Shown: one piece after another, positions 24,174 to 31,464 of the stretch
How positions within the stretch are numbered: the stretch's first letter is position 1
Layout of the letters: the number at the start of each line of letters is the position of its first letter
DNA from: CAADGU01 sp035444285
GTDB lineage: Bacteria > Chloroflexota > Anaerolineae > Promineifilales > Promineifilaceae
DNA length: 64,000 nucleotides
Direction of reading: 5' to 3'
NCBI GenBank assembly: GCA_035444285.1
Contig: DAOMOK010000017.1
Span: 1-64,000, forward strand
Program-made: the position numbers and the translations under genes
The notes under the pieces: model-generated
What the model saw: only the letters and a program-made list of their open reading frames with translations
Database searches by the model: none
Told to the model about the DNA's origin: nothing

Positions 24174-24599
24174 ATGTCTCACGTGCAGCGTGATTTCGCC
24201 GGGCAGATTCGGCAAATGGGCTACCGCATGACACCACAGCGGCAAATGGTGTTGGATGTGCTTTGCACGCAGGGGGGGCACATGGCGGCGCCAGAAGTAG
24301 TCACGGCCGTGCAACTGCACTCACCTTTCCTCAACCGGGCCACCGTTTACCGCGCCCTGGATTTTTTGTGCGAATTGCAGTTGGTGACCCGTACTGAAAT
24401 TGGCGGACAGATCGTCTATGAACTGGCAGAAGAGAGACCCCACCACCACCTGGTTTGCCGGGTGTGTGGTCATGCACAGGAGTGGGACGGCCGTGCCCTG
24501 GATACAGTAGCTGCCCAAATCCTGACCGAACACGGTTTTCAAGCCGAACTTAATCACCTGGCGCTGTCTGGTGTGTGTGGGCAGTGCCGGGCGCCGTGA
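24174..24599 (+). CDS. Fur-family metalloregulator
   Basis: A 141-aa protein. The N-terminal winged helix has GYRMTPQRQMVLDVLCTQGGHMAAPEVV and LNRATVYRALDFL, the DNA-recognition segment of Fur/Zur/PerR proteins. The dimerisation half contains the His-rich metal region ERPHHHLVCRVCG, then a second CGQC pair, giving the structural Cys4 zinc site. Sequence alone does not tell whether it senses Fe, Zn, Ni or peroxide. Its position before cbiM-cbiQ (transition-metal ECF transporter components) suggests Ni, Co or Zn. AAGGAG lies about 5 nt before the ATG. Tandem palindromes at 24131-24161 suggest that it represses itself and the downstream transporter genes. Confidence 0.88.
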   Translation: MSHVQRDFAGQIRQMGYRMTPQRQMVLDVLCTQGGHMAAPEVVTAVQLHSPFLNRATVYRALDFLCELQLVTRTEIGGQIVYELAEERPHHHLVCRVCGHAQEWDGRALDTVAAQILTEHGFQAELNHLALSGVCGQCRAP

Positions 24600-24662
24600 T
24601 GCGTAATCCGTGATGCGTAATCCATAATCCGATTACGGGTCACGGGTCACGGATGGATTACG
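24597..24662. repeat. 7-bp-period repeat (tgatgcgtaatcc / cgggtcac)
   Basis: The array begins at the Fur-like gene's stop codon and ends before the cbiM Shine-Dalgarno sequence. Inverted atccgattacgg and gtcacggatggattacg parts could form a hairpin in the fur-cbiM transcript. Confidence 0.7.
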
Positions 24663-24681
24663 AAAAATAAGGAGGTACATC

Positions 24682-25644
24682 ATGTTAGCGATTTTCTCAC
24701 TGGCGGCGGGTATTCTGCTGCATATTCCTGATGGTTTTTTGAGTCTGGTCATTTCCCTGTTTTGTTGGCTGGCATCCATCACTATGCTGGTGGTGGCGGT
24801 ACGCAAGGCGCAAGCCGATTACGACGAACGGTTGATTCCGGTGGCGGGGGTGATGGCGGCCTTTATTTTTGCGGCGCAGATGCTCAATTTTCCGGTAGCC
24901 GGCGGCACGTCCGGACACCTGATTGGGGCAGCGCTGGCCTTTATTGTGTTGGGGCCATGGTTGGGGCTGTTGGTGATGACGGCCGTGATTGCCCTACAGG
25001 CCCTCCTCTTTCAAGATGGCGGCCTGGTTGTCATGGGCGCGAACATCCTGGTGATGGGTATTGTGCCCGGTTTTGTGGGATATGGCGTGTACCGGCTGGC
25101 GGCCAATCGCAGCAAATCGCTCAAACTGGCGACCGCCGGGGTGGGCGCCTGGCTTTCCATTGTGGCCGCAGCGTTGGTCACATCACTGCTGCTGGCCTTT
25201 AGCGGTACGGCCAAACTATCCATTGTGGTGCCCGTGATGGTGGGGGTGCATATGCTCATTGGCGTCGGTGAGGCGCTGGTGACGGTGGCGGCGCTGGCCT
25301 TTATCATGCGTTCCCGCCCGGAACTGCTGGATGAAAGCGCCGCTACGGCCGGGGGGCGGTGGGTGTTGGCCGGATTGGGCATTGCGCTGCTGGTGGTATT
25401 GTTAGCGCCTTATGCCTCGCCCAGCCCCGATGGGTTGGAATGGGTCGCCGGGCAACAAGGTTTCCTGGAGACCGCGCTGGATGCGCCCTATGAGTTTTTG
25501 CCAGACTACACCATTCCTGGCCTGGGCGAAACGGGACTTTCAACGATAGTGGCTGGGGTGGTGGGGGTGTTGGTGGTCACGGCCGTGATCTTGTTTGTTG
25601 GCCGTTTATTGAGCCGTTCCCAACGTTCTCGGAGTAGTGTGTAG
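24682..25644 (+). CDS. cbiM: ECF transporter S component, CbiM/NikM type with C-terminal CbiN/NikN-like part
   Basis: A 320-aa polytopic protein, the substrate-binding component for Ni2+ or Co2+ uptake. AAGGAGG precedes the ATG by 7 nt, so the start is secure. The hallmark metal-binding N-terminus appears as LHIPDGFLS after 12 hydrophobic residues; in the family the mature chain begins MHI, so a short signal segment must be removed or Leu replaces Met. GGTSGHLIGAALAFIVLGPW, ALLFQDGGLVVMGANILVMG and IPVMVGVHMLIGVGEAL-like segments match CbiM. The last ~100 residues (PDGLEWVAGQQGF..., then one helix) resemble CbiN/NikN, so it is an M-N fusion. cbiQ follows 6 bp later. Confidence 0.88.
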   Translation: MLAIFSLAAGILLHIPDGFLSLVISLFCWLASITMLVVAVRKAQADYDERLIPVAGVMAAFIFAAQMLNFPVAGGTSGHLIGAALAFIVLGPWLGLLVMTAVIALQALLFQDGGLVVMGANILVMGIVPGFVGYGVYRLAANRSKSLKLATAGVGAWLSIVAAALVTSLLLAFSGTAKLSIVVPVMVGVHMLIGVGEALVTVAALAFIMRSRPELLDESAATAGGRWVLAGLGIALLVVLLAPYASPSPDGLEWVAGQQGFLETALDAPYEFLPDYTIPGLGETGLSTIVAGVVGVLVVTAVILFVGRLLSRSQRSRSSV

Positions 25645-25650
25645 CTGGAT

Positions 25651-26445
25651 ATGAACACCAACACCTTTGACCGCTACATTGGGCGGGAAAGCCTGATCCA
25701 CCAGTTTGATCCGCGCCTGAAAGTGGTGGTGGCGCTTGTTTTCATTCTGGCGACGGTGCTGCTGCCGGATGGGGCCTGGTTGGGTTTTGCCCTTTCCTGG
25801 ATGGTGATCCTGGTGATGACCTGGCTGGCGCGGCTGCCATACCTGGTCGTGTTTAAGCGGTCGTTGGTGATTATTCCCTTTTTGTTGGCGGCGGTGACGG
25901 TGCTGCTCAATGAGCCCGGCACGGCCGTTTTCACGGCACAGATTGGCCCCTTCACGCTCACCATCACAGACGCCGGGTTGGTGCGCTTTGTCAGCATCCT
26001 CATTCGTGGCTGGCTGGCGGTGCAGATGGCGATTTTACTCACGGCCGTGACCTCTTTCCCTGACCTGATGCACGCCCTGACCCATTTGCACGTCCCGGCA
26101 ATCCTGGTCAGTATCATCAGCTTTATGTACCGCTACCTGTTTGTGCTGGTGGACGAAGCGCAGCGGTTGCTGCGGGCGCGGCAGGCGCGCAGCACCCGGC
26201 TGCCAGGCATGGGCCAGCATGGCGGTTCGCTGCTCTGGCGGGCCAAAGTGACCGGGCATATGGTGGGCCAGCTTTTCAGCCGCAGCCTGGAACGCAGCGA
26301 CCGGGTGTATAACGCCATGCTGGCGCGGGGGTATCACGGCCGTATCCTGACCATCAACCCTCACCAGATGACCCGGTTTGATTGGCTGGCAGGCGGCACG
26401 GCCGTGTGTGTTATCGCTCTCATTCAGTTGCTTGCCCGAATATGA
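25651..26445 (+). CDS. cbiQ: ECF transporter T component CbiQ
   Basis: CbiQ is the transmembrane energy-coupling subunit linking the S component to the ATPases. This 264-aa protein has FDPRLKVVVALVFILATVLLP at the N-terminus, several helices, and the diagnostic cytoplasmic motif SLERSDRVYNAMLARGY, whose ARG coupling helix contacts the ATPase. The operon appears to be fur-cbiM-cbiQ. No CbiO ATPase follows: the next gene encodes an unrelated SH3 protein. The ATPase must be encoded elsewhere or shared with other ECF transporters. Confidence 0.93.
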   Translation: MNTNTFDRYIGRESLIHQFDPRLKVVVALVFILATVLLPDGAWLGFALSWMVILVMTWLARLPYLVVFKRSLVIIPFLLAAVTVLLNEPGTAVFTAQIGPFTLTITDAGLVRFVSILIRGWLAVQMAILLTAVTSFPDLMHALTHLHVPAILVSIISFMYRYLFVLVDEAQRLLRARQARSTRLPGMGQHGGSLLWRAKVTGHMVGQLFSRSLERSDRVYNAMLARGYHGRILTINPHQMTRFDWLAGGTAVCVIALIQLLARI

Positions 26446-26462
26446 ATGGGAATTGTTAATTT

Positions 26463-26490
26463 TTTGCGGCGTTGGCAAACTGGTTATAAT
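26463..26490 (+). promoter_or_regulatory. Promoter of the SH3-domain gene; leaderless start
   Basis: A weak TTTGCG -35, a 16-bp spacer and a consensus TATAAT -10 (26485-26490). The ATG at 26498 is 7 nt past the -10 and has no Shine-Dalgarno sequence. Confidence 0.5.
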
Positions 26491-26497
26491 CCGGCGC

Positions 26498-27373
26498 ATG
26501 GGTTTCCCAACGTGGACTTTGATTGGCATGGGCGTCACTTTTAGTGGCGCGTTTGTCATGGTTATTCTGGCTTATATTGCCCAATCGCCGGGTTTTGCCG
26601 CCCGCATTGGATTGGGTGGCACACGCATTGCCTTCCAGGTGAAGACGTTTACCGGGTATGCCCTGGCGTTGATGTTGTTGTTTTTGGGCTTTTTTCTGGC
26701 AGGTGTACCACTAGACCCGGCATTGGTGGCTACGGCCACTTCCCCTGCACTCGACGCTGGCGTGCTCACCGAAACACCGTCTGCTTTGGCCGATTTCACC
26801 GATGACCCCACAGATATTGCTGCCGATAATAATCTTGTACCCGCAGACGGTACCGTTCAGCCATCGGCTACGTCTGATCCCAACGCGACGCTAACGCCCG
26901 CCAGCGGTGCGTTTGGCGGCCCACCGCCCGGTCAGGTAGAGGAGGCGGAAACGGCCGTGACCAACAATGAGACCACCTCTGCCGCCCCGGAAACGACGCC
27001 TGTGCCCACAACCATTGCCTCAGCCACTGCGCCCGCTACTGCGGCCGCTACCGCGACGCCGGTGACCTTTACGCCCACACCCACCAATTCGCCCACATCT
27101 ACAGCCACCCCCACTTCCACGGTTACACCCACACCCACTGTGACGCCCACGCCAATTGTGGGGCAGACGGCCGTGATGAATCTGGCTGGCGGCGTCAGGT
27201 GGTTGCAACGCTCACCAGGCGGCCAAAATTTGCTGGTCTTGCAAGACCAGGAAATGGTCATCCTGTACCCAGGCCGTGCCAACCGGGCCGGCGTGGCCTG
27301 GCGGGAAATTGCTACCGGGAATGGGACAATTGGCTGGGTAGAAGAACGCTATTTGCGGCTTAATGAAAATTGA
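26498..27373 (+). CDS. Membrane-anchored protein with Thr/Pro linker and bacterial SH3 domain
   Basis: A 291-aa protein. The longer open frame upstream overlaps cbiQ; the ATG at 26498 sits just after a TATAAT box. Two hydrophobic helices (about 4-25 and 45-70) are followed by ~140 residues of low-complexity Thr/Ala/Pro linker (TPTNSPTSTATPTSTVTPTPT). The C-terminal ~65 residues form an SH3_3-type domain (MNLAGGVRWLQRSPGGQNLLVLQDQEMVILYPG ... GWVEERYL). Such domains usually bind peptidoglycan or peptide ligands outside the cell. No enzymatic motif is present. Confidence 0.75.
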   Translation: MGFPTWTLIGMGVTFSGAFVMVILAYIAQSPGFAARIGLGGTRIAFQVKTFTGYALALMLLFLGFFLAGVPLDPALVATATSPALDAGVLTETPSALADFTDDPTDIAADNNLVPADGTVQPSATSDPNATLTPASGAFGGPPPGQVEEAETAVTNNETTSAAPETTPVPTTIASATAPATAAATATPVTFTPTPTNSPTSTATPTSTVTPTPTVTPTPIVGQTAVMNLAGGVRWLQRSPGGQNLLVLQDQEMVILYPGRANRAGVAWREIATGNGTIGWVEERYLRLNEN

Positions 27374-27398
27374 CACGAGTCCGCTTCGTTGTTAGAAT
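27370..27398 (+). promoter_or_regulatory. Consensus promoter of erpA
   Basis: TTGACA (27370-27375), a 17-bp spacer and TAGAAT (27393-27398), one of the best promoters in the window. The -35 overlaps the stop codon of the preceding gene. Confidence 0.75.
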
Positions 27399-27421
27399 GT
27401 GGCTCACATTTAGAAACTATC

Positions 27422-27437
27422 CAGGCCATATGGCCTG
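27422..27437. promoter_or_regulatory. Perfect 16-bp palindrome in the erpA 5' leader
   Basis: CAGGCCATATGGCCTG lies about 17 nt after the predicted transcription start and just before the GAGGG ribosome site. It is a candidate operator or a leader hairpin. Confidence 0.5.
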
Positions 27438-27453
27438 AAATGAGGGAAATCAC

Positions 27454-27855
27454 ATGGAACTGATGGAACAAACTGCAATTGATACCATTTATCTCACAGA
27501 TGCAGCAGCAGACATGGTTAAGACGCTGCTGGTGCAAAAGAATGTACCCGATCATGGGCTGCGTGTTTTTGTGGCCGGTGGTGGCTGTTCGGGGATGCAA
27601 TATGGCATGGCGTTGGAAGCAGAGCCACGGCCGTATGACCATCTGATTGAGTATCATGGTGTGAAAGTGTTTATTGACCCCACCAGCATGATGTATCTGG
27701 GCAATGCCACCATTGATTACGAAGACAGCATCATGGGCGGCGGCTTCAAAATTGAAAATCCGAATGCGGTGTCATCTTGCGGCTGTGGCTCATCATTTAA
27801 AACAAAAGATAGCGCCGGCGCGGCCTATGATAGCGGCAGTTGTGGCTGTGGCTAG
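27454..27855 (+). CDS. erpA: A-type iron-sulfur cluster carrier (HesB/IscA/ErpA)
   Basis: A 133-aa A-type carrier that delivers Fe-S clusters to target proteins. The conserved Cys ligands are present: C45 in GGGCSGMQYG, and C109 and C111 in SSCGCGSSF. The segments VFVAGGGCSGMQYGMALE and GVKVFIDPTSMMYLGNATIDYEDSIMGGGFKIENPNA match the family well. An extra tail of about 20 residues ends GSCGCG (C130, C132), a second Cys pair not present in the E. coli protein. It is monocistronic, between a consensus promoter and a strong terminator. No isc or suf genes are nearby. Confidence 0.93.
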   Translation: MELMEQTAIDTIYLTDAAADMVKTLLVQKNVPDHGLRVFVAGGGCSGMQYGMALEAEPRPYDHLIEYHGVKVFIDPTSMMYLGNATIDYEDSIMGGGFKIENPNAVSSCGCGSSFKTKDSAGAAYDSGSCGCG

Positions 27856-27878
27856 AACTGATAAACGATAAATGTTTG

Positions 27879-27907
27879 AAGCGGGGCACTTTGCCCCGCT
27901 TTTTTTA
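27879..27907 (+). terminator. Rho-independent terminator after erpA
   Basis: AAGCGGGGCA, a 3-nt loop and TGCCCCGCTT, followed by a run of seven T. Confidence 0.93.
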
Positions 27908-28040
27908 TGCCTGGGGGAAGGGGATAACGTATAATCACGGCCGTGCCCACCCGGTGCAGCACGACGCAAATTCTATAGGGGGGCATCTCCACGATCAATA
28001 AAAGCCATCATCATAAATGCGCCACGAAGGAGAAAATGCC

Positions 28041-29399
28041 TTGACAGAACCAACGACGCCGCCTGAACTGGAAACAATTGAACAACTCATTGAGACAAAC
28101 CAACTGGCGACATTGCAAGAACAGTTGGCCCATATTCATCCCTCAGACATTGCCGTCCTCATGGATGAATTGGATACGGACGATGCCGTCACCCTGTTTG
28201 AACTTCTCTCTTTAGAAGTTGCCAGTGAGGTGTTGGATGAAACCGGCAGTCCGGTGCGCCAGGAGTTGGTGGAAAAAGTGGCCGACGAGCGGCTGGCTGA
28301 CCTGCTGGATGAGATGCCGGTAGATGATGCCGTCGAATTTTTGGAGGATCTGCCCGATGAGGTGTCGGATCGTCTGATCGGTTTGATGGAGCCGGACGAA
28401 GCAGCCGAAGTACAAAAGCTGCTGGGGTATGAAGAAGAAACAGCCGGGCGCCTGATGGCGCGTGATGTGGCTGTACTGCGTCGGCATTGGACGGTGAGTG
28501 AAACGCTCGATTATCTACGTTCACTGGAAGATGCAGAAACGTTACACTATTTGTATGTGGTAGATAGAGACAACCATTTGATTGGCCTGGTGCCCTTGCG
28601 CAAACTGATCATGGCGCAACCTGGGGCAACGATTGAATCTATCATGATCAGCCATGTGGTTTCGGCCACTGTTACCGCCGACCAGGAAGAGCTGGCGGAG
28701 TTGGTTTCTCGTTACGATTTTTTTGTGATTCCGGTGGTGGATGAGGAGAATCGGCTGTTGGGTGTGGTCACGGCGGATGATGTATTGGATGTGTTGGAGG
28801 AAGAAGCGACCGAGGACATTCAACGTCTGGGTGGTTCTGAGCCGCTGGATCAACCCTATTTTGCGGTATCTATTTTTCAGATGTACCGGAAGCGGGTGGG
28901 CTGGCTGTTAATTCTATTTTTGGCGGCGACCCTGACCGGCACCGTCACCAGCCTGTTTCAAGATTTGTTGGAAACGGCCGTCATCCTCACCGTCTTTATC
29001 CCCCTCATCATTGGTACCGGCGGCAATTCCGGCTCGCAAACAGTGGCTACCATTATCCGTTCCATTACCCTGGACGAGGTGCGGTTGGGAAATGTGACTT
29101 CTGCCTGGTGGCGGGAAGTATCGGTAGGGCTGCTGCTCGGCGTCTCCATGAGCCTGGTAGGCATTGTCTATATCCGACTATTCTTCCCCCAGGCAGGCCC
29201 TGAGGTTTCCCTGGTGGTCGGGCTGACCTTACCCGCCGTTGTTGTCTGGTCAACCAGCGTCGCCACCCTGGTGCCTACCCTGGCCGACCGGTTTCGCATT
29301 GATCCCGCTGTCATCAGCGGCCCCATGATTGCCACCATTGTAGACGCCACGGGGCTGCTCATTTACTTTTTATTGGCCAAGCGCCTGATGGGATTGTAG
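28041..29399 (+). CDS. mgtE: Magnesium transporter MgtE
   Basis: MgtE is a Mg2+-gated homodimeric Mg2+ channel. I prefer the TTG at 28041 (452 aa), because AAGGAG lies 8 nt before it and the upstream ATG at 28017 has no ribosome site. The N-domain has superhelical repeats (HPSDIAVLMDELDTDDAVTLFELL, MPVDDAVEFLEDLPDE, LLGYEEETAGRLM). Two CBS domains follow (about 140-260), then five transmembrane helices with IGTGGNSGSQTVATIIRSI, the pore-lining segment, and ISGPMIATIVDATGLLIYF. The acidic residues at domain interfaces that sense cytosolic Mg2+ are abundant. I saw no M-box riboswitch in the 133-bp leader. Confidence 0.95.
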   Translation: MTEPTTPPELETIEQLIETNQLATLQEQLAHIHPSDIAVLMDELDTDDAVTLFELLSLEVASEVLDETGSPVRQELVEKVADERLADLLDEMPVDDAVEFLEDLPDEVSDRLIGLMEPDEAAEVQKLLGYEEETAGRLMARDVAVLRRHWTVSETLDYLRSLEDAETLHYLYVVDRDNHLIGLVPLRKLIMAQPGATIESIMISHVVSATVTADQEELAELVSRYDFFVIPVVDEENRLLGVVTADDVLDVLEEEATEDIQRLGGSEPLDQPYFAVSIFQMYRKRVGWLLILFLAATLTGTVTSLFQDLLETAVILTVFIPLIIGTGGNSGSQTVATIIRSITLDEVRLGNVTSAWWREVSVGLLLGVSMSLVGIVYIRLFFPQAGPEVSLVVGLTLPAVVVWSTSVATLVPTLADRFRIDPAVISGPMIATIVDATGLLIYFLLAKRLMGL

Positions 29400-29400
29400 G

Positions 29401-29461
29401 GATGAGGGGGCGCGGGAGTTGTTCATTTCCCAATCTCTCAACCTCCCAACCTCTCACCACC
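29401..29461. repeat. 7-bp-period repeat (caatctctcaacctcc)
   Basis: Heptamers of the caatctc / caacctc type occupy the gap between mgtE and the sirtuin gene. Confidence 0.6.
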
Positions 29462-30199
29462 ATGATGAACATACCTGAAGAATTGGTTCAACTATTGCAG
29501 AAGGCGCGCCGGGTGGTGGTGCTGACGGGAGCCGGTATTTCGGCGGAGAGTGGTATTCCTACTTTCCGGCAGGCGCAGACGGGTTTGTGGGCGCAATATG
29601 ACCCGGAGGAACTGGCGACGCGCGCGGCGTTCCGGCGCAATCCCCGGTTGGTGTGGCGGTGGTATGCCTGGCGGCGGCAGTTGGTGCAGCAGGCGGCGCC
29701 CAATCCCGGCCATCTGGCGCTGGTGGAATGGGAGCGGCGCACACCAGCTTTTACGCTGATCACGCAAAATGTGGATGGGCTGCACCAGCGGGCGGGCAGC
29801 CAGAATGTGATTGAACTGCACGGAAATCTGCTGCGGGTGAAATGTTTTGACCATGACCATGCTGCCCCGACCTGGGAGGAGGAGGAGATACCACCTCGTT
29901 GTGGGCAATGTGGCAGCTATTTGCGGCCGGATGTGGTGTGGTTTGGTGAGAATCTACCGGCGGTGGCGCTGCACACGGCCGTAACTACCGCCCGCGGCGC
30001 CGACATTTTTCTCTCGATTGGCACATCATCCCTGGTACAGCCCGCTGCTTCATTGCCGCTGGAAGCCAAAAGCCGCCGCATTCCCATTGTGGAGATCAAT
30101 CCTCAGGCCACACCCCTGACATCAGCTTTCGACTTCGTTCTGGCTGGCCCGGCGGGGGAAGTGCTGCCGTCGCTGTTAAAAAGATGTTTTGGCAGCTAA
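29462..30199 (+). CDS. cobB: NAD-dependent protein deacylase (sirtuin, CobB type)
   Basis: A 245-aa sirtuin that removes acyl groups from lysines using NAD+. Motifs: VVVLTGAGISAESGIPTFR (NAD binding), ITQNVDGLHQRAG, the catalytic His in IELHGNLLRVKC, and FGENLP. The Tyr-x-x-Arg pair in WYAWRRQ marks class III sirtuins, which prefer succinyl or malonyl groups. The zinc site is unusual: only three Cys are visible (KCFDHDH and RCGQCG), so a His or Asp may be the fourth ligand. The start follows a repeat-filled gap, and ATG 29465 is equally possible. Its stop codon overlaps that of the convergent histidine kinase gene. Confidence 0.92.
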   Translation: MMNIPEELVQLLQKARRVVVLTGAGISAESGIPTFRQAQTGLWAQYDPEELATRAAFRRNPRLVWRWYAWRRQLVQQAAPNPGHLALVEWERRTPAFTLITQNVDGLHQRAGSQNVIELHGNLLRVKCFDHDHAAPTWEEEEIPPRCGQCGSYLRPDVVWFGENLPAVALHTAVTTARGADIFLSIGTSSLVQPAASLPLEAKSRRIPIVEINPQATPLTSAFDFVLAGPAGEVLPSLLKRCFGS

Positions 30200-31458
30200 T
30201 TGCTGACATGTTCGGGCGGGAGGGGGATGGTGGTGACCAGTGAAAAGCCTTCGCCAGGGATGGTTGTCACGGCCGTATCTCCCCCCAACAACTGCACCCG
30301 TTCCCTAATACCCATCAGGCCAAAACCGCTGTCAGCAGGTACGGCCGTGCCTGCCCCATCATCCACCACCGACAACGTCACCTGTTCCGGCTGTGAATAA
30401 TCCAGCGTCACGATAACCTGTGTGGCCTGGGCATGTTTGCGCGTGTTGGTTAGCCCTTCCTGGGCTACCCGGTACAGCGTCAGGCTGGCTTTGGCTTCCA
30501 GTTCGACAGGCGTACCCATGATTTCAAGTCTGGCATCTAGCCCTGTTTGTTGGGTTTCGGTAATCAACTGCCCAATAGCCTGTGGCAATGTCTGATTTTC
30601 CAGCGGCGATTCACGCAGGGCGCTGATGGAATGACGAATGGCGCTCAACCCTTCCTGGGTTAGTTTTTGCGCTTTTTGTATGGCATCTGCTGCCTTGTCC
30701 GGGTTTTCCGGCATGATGGTACGGGCGGCTTCAAGCTGCACATTGATCACGGTGAGATAGTGTCCCAGGTTATCATGGATTTCGCGGGCCAGGCGGTTGC
30801 GCTCTTTGATAGTAGCCATTTCTTCGGCTTGCGCGGCGTATTCTGCCAGACGCAGATTGGCGCTGTGCAGTTCCGTAGCCAGGTGGGTAATGCGGCTGCG
30901 GGCGGCAGCTTCACGCAAGGCAATGTAGGTAAAGATGAGGGTAAAGATCAAAGCGGCGCTAATTTGCATCATGGCCTGTAGGGCGTTTTCCCAGGCGGTG
31001 TAGCGCAAGAAGATGAAATAGATGAGGGCTAATAAGGTGATGGAAACAACGGCCGTGCCTGCTCTGGGTAACGCCAGACTTTGCGCCGCCACCGGCAAGA
31101 TGAGCAGCCAGGCATTGTTGTCCACACCGGCAGTCAGCCAGAAGGTCAGGGCTACAATGCCCATCATCACCACAAAATAAACGCCGATGAACCAGGGGTA
31201 CGTTTTGCTTTTTGCCTCAAACCAGGTCATGCCCTTTGTGCCGACAAACCCATAAAGGATACCCGACCCTAAGATCAGCAGCATATGCAGCGTGGGCAGT
31301 TGATAGAATCTGGAATCGAGCAACAGGGGCAGATAGCCGATCATTGTCAACGTGATGACGACAATATTGAGGGTGCGGTTGGTGAACTTTTCTTGCTGTT
31401 CTGCTTCCTGGAAAGCGCGCCAGGGTTGGTAGGGGCCTAATTCTCGTTGGGGTTCCAT
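30196..31458 (-). CDS. Sensor histidine kinase, NarL-system type (HisKA_3)
   Basis: A 420-aa protein. Five to six hydrophobic helices (about 25-190) form a membrane sensor without a large external domain. A short coiled coil leads to the HisKA_3 dimerisation domain with NRLAREIHDNLGHYLTVI, where His at about residue 225 is the phosphorylation site. The HATPase domain has LYRVAQEGLTNTRKHA (N box), VVDDGAGTAV (G1) and GFGLMGIRERV (G2). Partners of this class are LuxR/NarL-type regulators, but none is adjacent, so it is an orphan here. A DUF3352 gene ends 6 bp upstream, suggesting co-transcription. Confidence 0.92.
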   Translation of the reverse strand: MEPQRELGPYQPWRAFQEAEQQEKFTNRTLNIVVITLTMIGYLPLLLDSRFYQLPTLHMLLILGSGILYGFVGTKGMTWFEAKSKTYPWFIGVYFVVMMGIVALTFWLTAGVDNNAWLLILPVAAQSLALPRAGTAVVSITLLALIYFIFLRYTAWENALQAMMQISAALIFTLIFTYIALREAAARSRITHLATELHSANLRLAEYAAQAEEMATIKERNRLAREIHDNLGHYLTVINVQLEAARTIMPENPDKAADAIQKAQKLTQEGLSAIRHSISALRESPLENQTLPQAIGQLITETQQTGLDARLEIMGTPVELEAKASLTLYRVAQEGLTNTRKHAQATQVIVTLDYSQPEQVTLSVVDDGAGTAVPADSGFGLMGIRERVQLLGGDTAVTTIPGEGFSLVTTIPLPPEHVSN

Positions 31459-31464
31459 ACCGGC

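Noticed and set aside
24600..24681. Cobalamin or nickel riboswitch before cbiM
   Set aside because: The gap is too short and is entirely 7-bp-period repeat; no B12-box was seen.
27908..28040. M-box riboswitch before mgtE
   Set aside because: Only about 130 nt are available and the conserved helices could not be recognised.
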